Shown: in pieces, positions 1 through 8,347 of the stretch
How the letters are laid out: each line of letters opens with the position of its first letter
Position numbering within the stretch: the stretch's first letter is position 1
DNA from: a bacterium
Lineage (GTDB): Bacteria > UBP13 > UBA5359
Reading direction: 5' to 3'
Length of the DNA stretch: 21,716 nucleotides
Assembly (NCBI GenBank): GCA_028685295.1
Contig: JAQUEL010000026.1
Coordinates: forward strand, 1-21,716
Translations under genes and position numbers: made by a program
The notes under the pieces: model-generated
The model's input: the letters and a program-made list of their open reading frames with translations, nothing else
Told to the model about the DNA's origin: nothing
Databases searched by the model: none

Positions 1-288
1 TGTGAAGGATGGGTGAGATGGCAAGGCGCCTCCTATCTCTCCCTGCTCCGCGATCATCTGTCTGCCTGGCCTATAGAGCTTGAACAACGAGAGGCCGTGC
101 GTGCCTTGTTGCCGCTCCGCAACTGCTTTACCTGCGAGTCGCATAACGATCTGATCACCACTTATCTGCGTTTGATAGAAGAGAAAAAGATAGCCAAGGC
201 ATTGCAATACTGGCCGCTGATTGAAAAACTGCAAAGCCCTGCTTATGCAGAGAAGCACTGGCAGGAAATGTTGCCGGGAGGGCTTTGA
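1..288 (+). CDS. 3' end of an unrecognised protein (partial)
   Basis: The reading frame is open from the first base to a TGA at 286-288, so this is probably the last 95 or so codons of a gene that begins outside the window. A GTG at 13-15 could be a start, but no convincing ribosome binding site precedes it. The visible part is helix-rich, with CFTC (two cysteines) in the middle and a charged LIEEKKIAKALQYW stretch followed by a hydrophilic C-terminus. I do not recognise the family. It ends about 57 bases before the -35 box of the metY promoter and no strong terminator hairpin lies between them. A link to methionine metabolism is not shown. Confidence 0.5.
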   Translation, partial: CEGWVRWQGASYLSLLRDHLSAWPIELEQREAVRALLPLRNCFTCESHNDLITTYLRLIEEKKIAKALQYWPLIEKLQSPAYAEKHWQEMLPGGL

Positions 289-344
289 TTCTCTTATATC
301 TGATCTCTGTACTTTATAGTATCGCCTGATAAAATCGCCCCCCC

Positions 345-373
345 TTGACACTCCTGCAGCCGCACCCTATACT
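345..373 (+). promoter_or_regulatory. Sigma-A-type promoter of the metYXW cluster
   Basis: A perfect -35 box TTGACA (345-350) is followed by a 17-bp spacer and a TATACT -10 box (368-373). Transcription would start near 380, about 33 bases before the metY ATG. The leader is therefore too short to hold a SAM riboswitch or T-box, so control is more likely at the DNA level. Confidence 0.8.
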
Positions 374-393
374 TTTCTCAATAAATGAAAAGT
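371..393 (+). promoter_or_regulatory. Inverted repeat over the metY transcription start (operator candidate)
   Basis: Perfect arms ACTTTTC (371-377) and GAAAAGT (387-393) are separated by 9 bases. The repeat overlaps the end of the -10 box and the expected start of transcription. Only the right half would be transcribed, so a DNA operator is more likely than an RNA hairpin. The cognate regulator is not in the window. Confidence 0.4.
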
Positions 394-412
394 GTTTTTA
401 AAGGAGTTTATT

Positions 413-1693
413 ATGACGGAGAAGAGGCTCTCATTTGATACCATTTGCCTGCACGGCGGGCAGGAGCCGGATCAGGATACCATGTCCCGGGCTGTTCCTC
501 TCTATCAGACGGCGGCTTACTGTTTTCAGGATAGTGATCACGCCGCCCGGCTTTTTGCACTGGAAGAGGATGGCAACATTTACACCCGGATGGGCAATCC
601 AACCACAGCGGTCTTCGAAAAGCGTCTGGCTATGCTGGAAGACGGCATCGGAGCTTTGGCCGTGGCTTCAGGACAGGCAGCCATAACGCTGGCTGTGCTC
701 AATCTGGTCGGCTCCGGCGACGAAGTGGTCTCCTCAGCCAGCCTCTATGGAGGTACTTACAACCTGTTCTCCACTACTCTACCCAAGCTAGGCATCAAAA
801 CGATCTTTGTGGACGGCAGCGATCCTGAAAACTTTCGGCAGGCCATAACGCCCCGCACCAGGCTGATTTATGCCGAAACGCTGCCTAATCCCAAGCTGGA
901 TATCATAGATCTGGAAGCGGTGGCCTCTGTAGCGCATAAGGCCGGCCTGCCGTTCATGGTGGATAACACCGTAGCTACCCCCTACCTGGTGCGTCCCATA
1001 GAACACGGAGCGGATATCGTGGTTCATTCCACCACCAAATATATCGGAGGGCATGGCACCTCCATCGGCGGCGCTATTGTGGATTCCGGACGTTTTGACT
1101 GGAACAAAGGCCCCTTTCCCGGCCTGACGGAGCCTGATCCCAGCTATCACGGTGTCAGTTATACCGAAAGCTATGGCACAGCGGCCTACATCGTGAAAGC
1201 GCGTGTCCAATTGCTGCGGGATCTCGGTCCGGCCGTAAGCCCTTTCAATGCCTGGCTATTCCTGCAGGGCCTGGAAACACTCCATTTGAGGATGGAGCGA
1301 CACTGCGCCAACGCCATGAAATTGGCCGAGTATCTTCAGAACCATCCCAGGGTCGGCTGGGTTAACTATCCCGGCCTGGAGAACCATCCCGGCCATAAAC
1401 TGGCACTGAAATATTTCCGCGGCGGCTTCGGCGCTATGCTGGGATTCGGCATCAAAGGCGGTTTGAAAGCCGGACGAACTTTTATAGACAACGTCCGCCT
1501 GCTCTCGCATCTAGCTAATATCGGCGATGCTAAAAGCCTGGTAATTCATCCGGCCTCCACCACCCACCAGCAGCTCTCTCCAAAGGAGCGGCTGGCCGGC
1601 GGCGTTAGCGACGACTATATCCGTCTTTGCGTAGGCATAGAAGCTGTAGAAGATATTATAGCGGATATTGATCAAGCTCTAGCAAAAGTGTAA
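413..1693 (+). CDS. metY: O-acetylhomoserine sulfhydrylase (O-acetylhomoserine aminocarboxypropyltransferase)
   Basis: This PLP enzyme of the Cys/Met-metabolism family makes homocysteine from O-acetylhomoserine and sulfide (or methionine from methanethiol) in the cytoplasm. The 426-aa length is typical. YTRMGNPT lies at 57-64, LYGGTYNL at 111-118 and FMVDNT at 181-186. The Schiff-base lysine is K209 in [14 protein letters not shown] 413 is chosen because AAGGAG (401-406) sits 6 bases before it; an in-frame GTG at 392 would lie upstream of that site. The gene leads a cluster with metX, which makes its substrate. A cystathionine gamma-synthase is an unlikely alternative, because the length and the [12 protein letters not shown] context favour MetY. 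Confidence 0.95.
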   Translation: MTEKRLSFDTICLHGGQEPDQDTMSRAVPLYQTAAYCFQDSDHAARLFALEEDGNIYTRMGNPTTAVFEKRLAMLEDGIGALAVASGQAAITLAVLNLVGSGDEVVSSASLYGGTYNLFSTTLPKLGIKTIFVDGSDPENFRQAITPRTRLIYAETLPNPKLDIIDLEAVASVAHKAGLPFMVDNTVATPYLVRPIEHGADIVVHSTTKYIGGHGTSIGGAIVDSGRFDWNKGPFPGLTEPDPSYHGVSYTESYGTAAYIVKARVQLLRDLGPAVSPFNAWLFLQGLETLHLRMERHCANAMKLAEYLQNHPRVGWVNYPGLENHPGHKLALKYFRGGFGAMLGFGIKGGLKAGRTFIDNVRLLSHLANIGDAKSLVIHPASTTHQQLSPKERLAGGVSDDYIRLCVGIEAVEDIIADIDQALAKV

Positions 1694-1715
1694 GAGTTCT
1701 GGTAAACTTTTGTAC

Positions 1716-2843
1716 ATGATTTCGAAACCTAAATACTATACTTTTGCAGATAAACCGGGCGATGAACTGCTTCTTGATTGTGGACGCAGTCTCGCTCCCG
1801 TAACCCTGGCTTATGAGACATATGGATGCCTTGATGATAAGAAAAGCAATGCGATCTTGATATTGCATGCTCTCTCCGGTGATGCGCATGCTGCCGGCAG
1901 ACACCATCCTGACGACCGCAAGCCCGGCTGGTGGGATAATACCATAGGTCCCGGCAAAGCCTTTGATACGAATAAGTACTTTGTCATCTGCTCCAACATC
2001 ATAGGCGGATGTAAAGGATCAACCGGTCCGGCTTCTGCCAATCCGGCAACAGGTAAGCCTTACGGCACCTCCTTTCCCATGATTACCATACGCGATATGG
2101 TTAGGGCGCAGAAACGCCTTATAGATCACCTGGGCATAGAAAAACTGCTGGCCGTGGCGGGAGGATCTATGGGGGGCATGCAGGTATTGGAATGGGCCAT
2201 ATGCTATCCTGACAGTATACGGGCGGCCATTCCTCTGGCTACTACTGCCAGGCTGTCTGCCCAAAGCATCGCCTTTAATGAGGTTGGACGACAGGCTATC
2301 GTATCTGATCCCAACTGGCACGGAGGAGATTACTATGATAAAAAGCAACCGACTGATGGTCTTGCTTTAGCCAGGATGATAGCGCATATTACCTATTTGA
2401 GCGATGAGTCCATGCATAAAAAATTCGGGCGGCGCCTGCAAAATAGAGATAATTACAGCTATGATTTCATCACCGATTTCCAGGTAGAGAGCTACCTGCA
2501 CCATCAGGGAGAGAGCTTTATCAAGCGCTTTGACGCTAATTCCTATCTCTATATAACCAGAGCCATGGACTATTTTGATCTCTCTGCGGAGAAGGGATCG
2601 CTGAAAAAAGCACTGGAGGGCGTCAAGGCCAGGTTCCTGGTGGTCTCTTTCAGCTCTGATTGGCTTTTTCCAACCTATCAGTCTAAGGACATAGCCAGCG
2701 CTTTGCGCAAGAATGATGTAGACGTATCCTTCTGTGAAATAGCCTCCTCTTATGGGCATGATGCCTTTCTGTTAGAAGTGGAGCAGCTGTCGCCCCTGGT
2801 GTCCGGGTTCCTGGATTCAACTTATAAGGGGGCGTTTTCATGA
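1716..2843 (+). CDS. metX: Homoserine O-acetyltransferase
   Basis: An alpha/beta-hydrolase-fold acyltransferase that activates homoserine with acetyl-CoA, giving the substrate of MetY. The 375-aa protein shows the family signature [16 protein letters not shown] near 48-63 and [12 protein letters not shown] near 94-105. The nucleophile elbow GGSMGG places the catalytic serine at S151. The remaining triad members are D315 (SSDWLFPT) and H348 (SYGHDAF). ATG 1716 is preferred over an upstream TTG at 1710; neither has a strong ribosome site, and the 22-base gap from metY suggests co-transcription. Succinyl rather than acetyl specificity cannot be excluded from sequence alone, but the metY neighbour supports acetyl. 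The stop overlaps the metW start (ATGA). Confidence 0.95.
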   Translation: MISKPKYYTFADKPGDELLLDCGRSLAPVTLAYETYGCLDDKKSNAILILHALSGDAHAAGRHHPDDRKPGWWDNTIGPGKAFDTNKYFVICSNIIGGCKGSTGPASANPATGKPYGTSFPMITIRDMVRAQKRLIDHLGIEKLLAVAGGSMGGMQVLEWAICYPDSIRAAIPLATTARLSAQSIAFNEVGRQAIVSDPNWHGGDYYDKKQPTDGLALARMIAHITYLSDESMHKKFGRRLQNRDNYSYDFITDFQVESYLHHQGESFIKRFDANSYLYITRAMDYFDLSAEKGSLKKALEGVKARFLVVSFSSDWLFPTYQSKDIASALRKNDVDVSFCEIASSYGHDAFLLEVEQLSPLVSGFLDSTYKGAFS

Positions 2844-3487
2844 GTTCCGTAACTCTGACAAATAATAGAATCGCTATGAAGAATATGCGCTATGACCTTC
2901 AGCTTATAGCCTCACTGGTAGAGAACGGCAATCATGTTCTCGATCTGGGTTGCGGCCAGGGAGAGCTGCTGCTCTGGCTGACAGAGCATAAGAAGGTTAT
3001 TGCTCGCGGAGTGGAAATATCCGAGGAAGCGGTCAGAAGCAGTATTGCCGGCGGCCTATCCGTTTATCATGGTGATATTAACGAGGGCCTGGCTGATTAC
3101 GCTGATAATTCTTTCGATCTCGTTATCCTCAGCCAGACCCTGCAAATGGTCAAAAATCCTCGCATGATGATGGATGAAATGCTTCGGGTGGGCAAACGAG
3201 CTATCGTCAGCTTTCCCAATTTCGGCCATTGGAGCGTACGTCTCCATCTTCTACTGCAGGGCAGGGCGCCCAAAACAACATCACTGCCCTATGAGTGGTT
3301 CAACACGCCCAACATCCGCGTATTGACCATCCGTGATTTTCATAATTTTTGCGCCGAGGCCGGTATTACTATTCTAAAAGAGATACCCATCATTTTTTCA
3401 GGTCCCTGTAACGGACGTGTCATCCGGTTTCATCCTAATCTTATGGCGCAGTACGGCATCTACATGCTATCCGGAAAGAACCATTAA
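2840..3487 (+). CDS. metW: MetW, methyltransferase-fold partner of MetX
   Basis: A 215-aa class I SAM-methyltransferase fold protein with the SAM-binding motif [12 protein letters not shown] (about 33-44), an acidic turn GVEIS and the MetW-typical stretches SFPNFGHW and [19 protein letters not shown]. MetW occurs beside metX in many Gram-negative bacteria and is thought to be needed for, or to assist, homoserine acylation. Its start overlaps the metX stop by 4 bases (ATGA), and AAGGGGG lies a few bases upstream, so the two are translationally coupled. Its TAA stop overlaps the stop codon of the convergent gene on the other strand (TTAA, 3484-3487). Confidence 0.92.
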   Translation: MSSVTLTNNRIAMKNMRYDLQLIASLVENGNHVLDLGCGQGELLLWLTEHKKVIARGVEISEEAVRSSIAGGLSVYHGDINEGLADYADNSFDLVILSQTLQMVKNPRMMMDEMLRVGKRAIVSFPNFGHWSVRLHLLLQGRAPKTTSLPYEWFNTPNIRVLTIRDFHNFCAEAGITILKEIPIIFSGPCNGRVIRFHPNLMAQYGIYMLSGKNH

Positions 3488-4650
3488 GGCGCCTCTACCT
3501 TTTCACGACGTTCCCTGCCGTATTTTCCCCACCAGGAACCGAAAGCGTATGAGACTATCGCACCCAGTGCGGCCAGCATTATACCGAAGAGGAATATCCA
3601 GCCCAGTACCGGTATAAGCCCGATAAGAGTGCAGAGCAATGCCCCCAGCAGGAGTCCCCAGACAAGGAGAGTTTCACGGCGCCCACGCAGCAGATAAAGA
3701 ACCATCCATCCAATAAATATAGCTGCCGACACTCTGGCAAGATAGATCATAATAAGCCAGCTTGCCAGCAGTATAAGCGCTAATGGGATGCCGATGACCG
3801 TCATCATCAGAATAACCGCCGCTATCGGGGTAACCGCCAGCACCAGGAAACCTATTCCCAAGTTTCGCCAGAATCTGCCCCAGGTCAGATTGATAACACC
3901 TCCGGTAAAACCGGTAAGCAGATAGATCAGTACCAATCCCGTAGCTATTGTCGATAACATGCCCCAAAAAAGAAAGAACAGGAAACCGGCTGGGCCGCCT
4001 TTTTCCACTTTCTTGCCCGCAGCCGGTAACGGCTTATTATGCTTGATCGGTCCGGCAACTTTGGCCAAAGGATTTATATTCGCCTGTTTGGAACTGGTAT
4101 AGGTCAGGCTGCCGGCAACAGCCGCTCCCGGCCCCAGCTTTAACATACCTGTATTAACATTGACAGAGCCGCCGATTTTATTATAGATAGACAGATTGCC
4201 CAGATTACCCATTACGCTACCGCTGATCGGAGCGCTAAGGTCAGCATTGCCGCCCCAGGTTAGAACATCTCCACCTATGCCGGCTCCTGATACAGTGACA
4301 TTACCGCCGGCCACCACCAGATCTCCAGCTATCGAGGAATTGATATTGACTGTACCGCCGGCCACTCTCACATCATCACCGACATTGCCGTTGATAATGA
4401 CCGTACCGCCGGCCACAATTATATCCTGCATGACCTGGCCGTTGATGGTGACTGTGCCGCCAGCCGTTATCAAATCACCATTAACGACGCCATCAACAAG
4501 CACTGCCCCTCCGCTGATATAGAGATCATCATTGACAGCAGTTCCACGCGGAAGAGCAGTCTGCCCGCCACCTCCCATCAATCGGGCAGCTTCCGATGGT
4601 GCAACGATCAACAACAATAGACAAATCATCAATAATGGATATCTTCGCAT
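3484..4650 (-). CDS. Bactofilin-like beta-repeat protein with C-terminal membrane domain
   Basis: The 388-aa protein begins with a signal peptide (hydrophobic 5-17, APSEAA near 17-22). About six imperfect repeats of 13-18 residues follow over roughly 45-150, of the type AGGTVxINGxVxxDL, which predict a right-handed beta-helix as in polymer-forming bactofilins. Five to six membrane segments occupy about 222-370, with loops such as WGRFWRN, and the tail is basic. A periplasmic or surface beta-helix anchored to the inner membrane fits; the substrate is unknown. ATG 4650 is chosen because AGGAGG sits 8 bases upstream on the minus strand and the signal peptide follows at once. The same architecture (beta-repeats plus a DUF8173-like membrane domain) is common but poorly characterised in bacteria and archaea. 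Confidence 0.75.
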   Translation of the reverse strand: MRRYPLLMICLLLLIVAPSEAARLMGGGGQTALPRGTAVNDDLYISGGAVLVDGVVNGDLITAGGTVTINGQVMQDIIVAGGTVIINGNVGDDVRVAGGTVNINSSIAGDLVVAGGNVTVSGAGIGGDVLTWGGNADLSAPISGSVMGNLGNLSIYNKIGGSVNVNTGMLKLGPGAAVAGSLTYTSSKQANINPLAKVAGPIKHNKPLPAAGKKVEKGGPAGFLFFLFWGMLSTIATGLVLIYLLTGFTGGVINLTWGRFWRNLGIGFLVLAVTPIAAVILMMTVIGIPLALILLASWLIMIYLARVSAAIFIGWMVLYLLRGRRETLLVWGLLLGALLCTLIGLIPVLGWIFLFGIMLAALGAIVSYAFGSWWGKYGRERREKVEAP

Positions 4651-4715
4651 AAAACCCACCTCCTCTGACCTTGTCGGCATTTGATCTCGTCGGCAATGAT
4701 AACGCCGGTGAAATA

Positions 4716-4744
4716 AATAACCCAGTTACTATACCTGGGTTATT
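4716..4744 (-). terminator. Perfect 10-bp hairpin, probable intrinsic terminator
   Basis: Arms AATAACCCAG (4716-4725) and CTGGGTTATT (4735-4744) pair perfectly around a 9-base loop. Read on the minus strand, it lies 28 bases after the metallopeptidase stop and runs into TTATTTATTT, a fair U-rich tail. It would separate that gene from the bactofilin-like gene, which would then need its own promoter; none is obvious. Confidence 0.65.
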
Positions 4745-4772
4745 ACCATTAAATATCAAATATAAAACATCT

Positions 4773-5285
4773 TCAGGCCGCACCACCCGGCTCCATATTG
4801 CAAGCCATCAGGTACCCTCTGGCTCTTTCAGTCAAAGGATAACGGTTGACACATTGCCAGAAGGCAGAAGAGTGATCGGGATAAAGAAGATGCGACAGCT
4901 CATGTATAATAACGTAATCCAGAACCCATACCGGCATCCTGGCAATACGCTCGGAGATGCGTATCCGTCTCGTGCTGATACTGCAGCTGCCGGCACAGGT
5001 AGTCTGGTTGCTTACATAGCGAATCGATTCGTATTTCAGGGCACCGTCAAAATAGCGCTTGTTAAGCATCTTTGTCCGATGTAATAAAAAGTCTAATTCG
5101 CTCCGAACGCCTTTACCTTGTTCCCGCTCTTCTACCTTGCTGAGCATCCGCTCTATCCACTTCTGTTCCTCATCCTGAGTAAGGCCGTCCGGTAGATAGA
5201 CCATCAGCTCATTAGTCCCGGTAAACCTTGCGGCTACAGTCTTTTTACGCTGTCTGCTTCGATAAACCTTTACTTCTACATCCAA
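4773..5285 (-). CDS. YgjP-family (DUF45) zinc metallopeptidase-like protein
   Basis: A 170-aa cytoplasmic protein ending in a zinc-hydrolase core. H128-E129-L-S-H132 provides two zinc ligands and the catalytic glutamate, and H138 in YPDHSSAFW is the likely third ligand. The preceding RRIRISERIARMPVWVLDYVIIHELSHL is the hallmark of the DUF45/WLM group (E. coli YgjP). The family is usually longer (about 220-240 aa), so the N-terminal part here is short. The start is a TTG with AAGGA 9 bases upstream; the ATGs just before it are in other frames. The physiological substrate is unknown. It lies downstream of ftsZ on the same strand, beyond a large inverted repeat. Confidence 0.8.
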   Translation of the reverse strand: MDVEVKVYRSRQRKKTVAARFTGTNELMVYLPDGLTQDEEQKWIERMLSKVEEREQGKGVRSELDFLLHRTKMLNKRYFDGALKYESIRYVSNQTTCAGSCSISTRRIRISERIARMPVWVLDYVIIHELSHLLYPDHSSAFWQCVNRYPLTERARGYLMACNMEPGGAA

Positions 5286-5314
5286 GCTGCATCATCCTTA
5301 AAGAAGTCAGAGAA

Positions 5315-5374
5315 CAGGAATCGGAACAACCGAACAGATATTCAGAAGATAGAAGCTTGTTCTTCCGATTCCTG
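5315..5374 (-). terminator. Long inverted repeat downstream of ftsZ (possible terminator)
   Basis: CAGGAATCGGAA (5315-5326) and TTCCGATTCCTG (5363-5374) are perfect 12-bp arms around a 36-base centre. The outer flanks (GAGAA with TTTTC) can extend the stem past a 2-base bulge. It lies 33 bases beyond the ftsZ stop on the minus strand. The tail is only moderately U-rich and the loop is long, so termination, mRNA stabilisation or a protein-binding site are all possible. Confidence 0.45.
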
Positions 5375-5406
5375 AATTTTCACTACCCGGGTAACCGGCT
5401 ATATAA

Positions 5407-6441
5407 TTATTTCTGCCTTAGAAAGGCAGGGATATCCAAATCATCACCTGAAAGCACTTTAGCCTGAGCATCATCCACGGCAAATCTACGGTCCATCTTT
5501 CCGCCGAAACCGGTAGCCAGCACGGTGACCCTTACTTCACCCTCCAGCTCGGGATCAATAACGGCGCCAAAGATAATATTAGCCTCATTATCGGCAGCAT
5601 CAGATATAATGCCGGCGGCCTCATTTACTTCGTGCAGCCGCAGATCGAGTCCTCCCGTAATATTGATGACCAGCCCCTTGGCACCATCTATCTTCTCTTC
5701 TAAAAGCGGACTGGATATCGCATGCTGTGCCGCTTCCGCCGCCCGGTTCTCGCCCTCGCTGATGCCTATACCCATCAGAGCAGAGCCTGAGTTTGACATA
5801 ACAGCCTTGACATCGGCAAAGTCCAGGTTAATTAGACCTGCTTCGGTAATCAGATCGGAAATACCCTGTACACCCTGACGAAGAACATCATCAGCCACTC
5901 TGAAAGCTTCCAGAATAGTTGTTTTCTGATCTACTACACTCAAGAGCTTATCATTAGGAATGGTAATCAGTGAATCCACTTTTTCTCTAAGCTCAGCCGT
6001 GCCTTCCTCAGCAGTTTTCATGCGGCGGCGTCCTTCAAAACCGAATGGCTTGGTGACTACGCCTACTGTTAATGCACCCATCTCTCTGGCAATTTCAGCC
6101 ACCACCGGAGCGGCACCGGTACCGGTGCCTCCTCCCAAGCCGGCTGTTATAAAGACCATATCGGCACCTTCCAGCACTCTGGCAATCTCCTGTTTATCCT
6201 CTTCAGCTGCTTTGCGTCCCACCTGGGGATCCGCCCCCGCACCCAGTCCTTTGGTCAATGTAGCGCCAAGCTGGAGCTTATCATCGCTCTGCATCTTCTC
6301 CAGGACCTGAGCATCCGTATTCATGACGACAAATTCCACATTCCCCAGGCCGGCCTGTATCATCCTGGCCACGGCATTACCGCCGGCGCCTCCGATACCA
6401 ACCACCTTGATTTTAGCAAACTGTCCGTTATTGTTCTTCAC
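5407..6441 (-). CDS. ftsZ: Cell division protein FtsZ
   Basis: The tubulin-like GTPase that forms the Z ring. With the GTG start at 6441 the protein has 344 aa: FAKIKVVGIGGAGGNAV (8-24), the tubulin signature GGGTGTG (103-109), the T7 synergy region NLDFAD (205-210) and the C-terminal DIPAFLR peptide (336-342), which docks FtsA and other partners. GTG is supported by AAGGGG (6449-6454), 7 bases upstream, and by the usual FtsZ beginning. An in-frame ATG at 6609 with its own GGAG would add 56 residues (see findings). The linker between the globular domain and the C-terminal peptide is only about 25 residues, shorter than in Bacillus. It is last in the division run, 33 bases after ftsA if the long start is used. 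Confidence 0.97.
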   Translation of the reverse strand: MKNNNGQFAKIKVVGIGGAGGNAVARMIQAGLGNVEFVVMNTDAQVLEKMQSDDKLQLGATLTKGLGAGADPQVGRKAAEEDKQEIARVLEGADMVFITAGLGGGTGTGAAPVVAEIAREMGALTVGVVTKPFGFEGRRRMKTAEEGTAELREKVDSLITIPNDKLLSVVDQKTTILEAFRVADDVLRQGVQGISDLITEAGLINLDFADVKAVMSNSGSALMGIGISEGENRAAEAAQHAISSPLLEEKIDGAKGLVINITGGLDLRLHEVNEAAGIISDAADNEANIIFGAVIDPELEGEVRVTVLATGFGGKMDRRFAVDDAQAKVLSGDDLDIPAFLRQK

Positions 6442-6642
6442 TATAGCACCCCTTTCACAATCTTCACTGCCGAGGAAACATCGTACAATCGTATGTGCCT
6501 CCCGTATATGCTTCATATCAGTATCAAACTCCGGATATTCTGTTCGAGTTTCGATATCGAGTATCTGCTGAATCATATTATCCGCTGTGCCATATTCGCC
6601 ATCAGACATCAGAATTCTCCAATCCGCACAAATCCTATATCG

Positions 6643-7890
6643 CTAAGATTCACGATAACGAGGAATTATATCGGAAAGCCAGTTACGAAGCCAGGTGACG
6701 AATGATTGCAACGGATTATCATCACGCTCTACCGTTCCGGTAAGCCCATGCCCAGCACCATAGCATACCAGCCCCACTCCGGTAGAGTATACAGGATTGG
6801 AAACCAAATCTATCAGACCATTGAGGCCGTAAGGCCGCCCTGTTCTAGCAGGCACACCGAGATAGCTCTCCGCCATAGCTACCAACCCTTTGATCTGAGA
6901 GCCACCGCCGGTAAAGACAATCCCTCCGGGTAAAATATCTCTGCAGCCGGCTCCGGCTACTTCACGTCCTATAAGGTCCAGCATCTCCCTTATTCTAGCC
7001 TCGATTATATCGCTTAACATGCCCGATGGTAAATGCCGATCAGATTCTCCACTTATACTGGCAACCGGTATATGCTCGTCCTCTTCCCTATTTTCACGGC
7101 CTACCCTGCCGCGAGACAATTTTATTCTTTCTGCTTCTCCAACGGGCGTACTCAATCCCACAGCTATATCATGCGTCACATGATTACCACCCACGGGTAT
7201 CACAGAACTATAATAGATACTTCCATCCATAAAAATAGCTAAATCTGTAGTTCCGCCGCCGATATCAGCCAGAATTACCCCCAGTTCACGTTCGTCTTCA
7301 TTCAATACGGCTTCGCATGAAGCTATAGGCTCAAGCACAATATCATCTATGGCTATGCCGGCCCTTTCCACACTCTTGATAAGGTTGCGAATGGCTGCAG
7401 ATGAACCGGTAACTACATGCGCTTCCACCTCCAGAAGAGATCCATGCATACCTACCGGATCGTGTACGCCCTCTTGCCCGTCTATAACATAACTACGCGG
7501 AATAGCATGCAGTATCTCCATGTCAGATGTCAGGTCTACAGCCCGAGCGCTGGTCAACGCTCTTTCCACGTCATCCTCGGTTATTTCCTTATCCTGACCG
7601 GTAACAGCCACCATACCACGATTATTTCTGGAAATAATATGATTGCCCGTAAGACCTACTACCGCAGAATCGATCTTAAAGCCGCACATGGCCTCAGCTT
7701 TAGCCCTTGCAGCCGATATAGCAACGGCAGCCTTATCGATATCATTCACCATACCCTTTACCATACCATCGGATGGCGCCGAGCCAAGACCTATGATACT
7801 TAAGGAGCCGTTATCTTCAACCTGAGCTACAATAAAACAAATCTTTGTTGTGCCTACATCCAGGCCAACAACCCTGTCGGTGATTTTCAA
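6643..7890 (-). CDS. ftsA: Cell division protein FtsA
   Basis: An actin-like ATPase of 415 aa that tethers FtsZ to the membrane. Phosphate-1 motif GLDVGTTK is at 9-16, phosphate-2 motif ADIGGGTTDLAI at 208-219 and the adenosine motif GIVFTGGGSQIKG at about 323-335. The C-terminal amphipathic membrane-targeting helix NPLQSFVTWLRNWLSDII is at about 392-409. The FtsA-specific 1C subdomain lies between the two phosphate motifs. The start is TTG at 7890 with a strong GGAGGTGA site just upstream. A sigma-H-like promoter sits at 7920-7949, overlapping the end of the preceding gene, so ftsA-ftsZ can be expressed separately from the upstream run. Confidence 0.96.
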   Translation of the reverse strand: MKITDRVVGLDVGTTKICFIVAQVEDNGSLSIIGLGSAPSDGMVKGMVNDIDKAAVAISAARAKAEAMCGFKIDSAVVGLTGNHIISRNNRGMVAVTGQDKEITEDDVERALTSARAVDLTSDMEILHAIPRSYVIDGQEGVHDPVGMHGSLLEVEAHVVTGSSAAIRNLIKSVERAGIAIDDIVLEPIASCEAVLNEDERELGVILADIGGGTTDLAIFMDGSIYYSSVIPVGGNHVTHDIAVGLSTPVGEAERIKLSRGRVGRENREEDEHIPVASISGESDRHLPSGMLSDIIEARIREMLDLIGREVAGAGCRDILPGGIVFTGGGSQIKGLVAMAESYLGVPARTGRPYGLNGLIDLVSNPVYSTGVGLVCYGAGHGLTGTVERDDNPLQSFVTWLRNWLSDIIPRYRES

Positions 7891-7919
7891 CGGTTCACCT
7901 CCCCCCCTACTTTTATTAC

Positions 7920-7949
7920 ATATACTGCATTAATATCGTCTATTCCTGC
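7920..7949 (-). promoter_or_regulatory. Sigma-H-like promoter of ftsAZ
   Basis: On the minus strand a GCAGGAATA -35 (7941-7949) and GCAGTATAT -10 (7920-7928) are spaced by 12 bp. The Bacillus sigma-H consensus is RnAGGAwWW, 11-12 bp, RnnGAATww; only one defined -10 position differs. The start would fall near 7912, about 22 bases before the ftsA TTG. In B. subtilis ftsAZ has a sigma-H promoter, which makes the position meaningful. Confidence 0.6.
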
Positions 7950-8347
7950 TTTGCAGTAAATTCCGCATCCGCTCTAGGTGCCAGGCTATCAAGAACGCCG
8001 GTGTCACGCTTTGACAGGCTTTCCAGTATGAAACGCCGTAAACTAGCCAGATTCTGGAAGATGCGCACTCCAAAGGCAAAAACAGCAGCCATATAAAGCG
8101 GGATACCGTATTGATCTCCCAAATATGCCAGAGCTGCCGCCAGTAAAGCATTGGCAAAGAAACCGGAAACGAAGATAGAGCTCTTGAAACGGTGCTCGGA
8201 AACCGATCTTAACCCGCCCAGCACGGAATCCAACCCAGCCAGCAGGGCTACACCCATGTAAGTAGCATACTGCAAAGGAACAGTTACCTGAAATTTATAG
8301 AAAAACAAACCGAAAGTAATAATAAAAGAGAGTATGGGGAGCCACAT
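7940..8347 (-). CDS. sbp: Small basic protein (Sbp, DUF1290), membrane
   Basis: A 135-aa integral membrane protein of the DUF1290 family found in Firmicutes division clusters (B. subtilis sbp lies next to the ftsA-ftsZ genes). Hydrophobic segments are at about 3-18, 25-45, 58-78 and 83-97, with the typical motifs YMGVALLAGLDSVLGGLRS and F.A.L.YLGD..G.PLY.AAVFAFGVRIFQNL. The C-terminal tail is charged. The ATG overlaps the stop of the DUF881 gene by one base (TAATG), indicating translational coupling. Its molecular role is not known. Its last codons contain the -35 box of the ftsA promoter. Confidence 0.88.
   Translation of the reverse strand: MWLPILSFIITFGLFFYKFQVTVPLQYATYMGVALLAGLDSVLGGLRSVSEHRFKSSIFVSGFFANALLAAALAYLGDQYGIPLYMAAVFAFGVRIFQNLASLRRFILESLSKRDTGVLDSLAPRADAEFTAKQE

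Noticed and set aside
289-412. SAM riboswitch or T-box leader before metY
   Set aside because: The promoter lies so close to the start that the leader is only about 33 bases, and no riboswitch core is visible.
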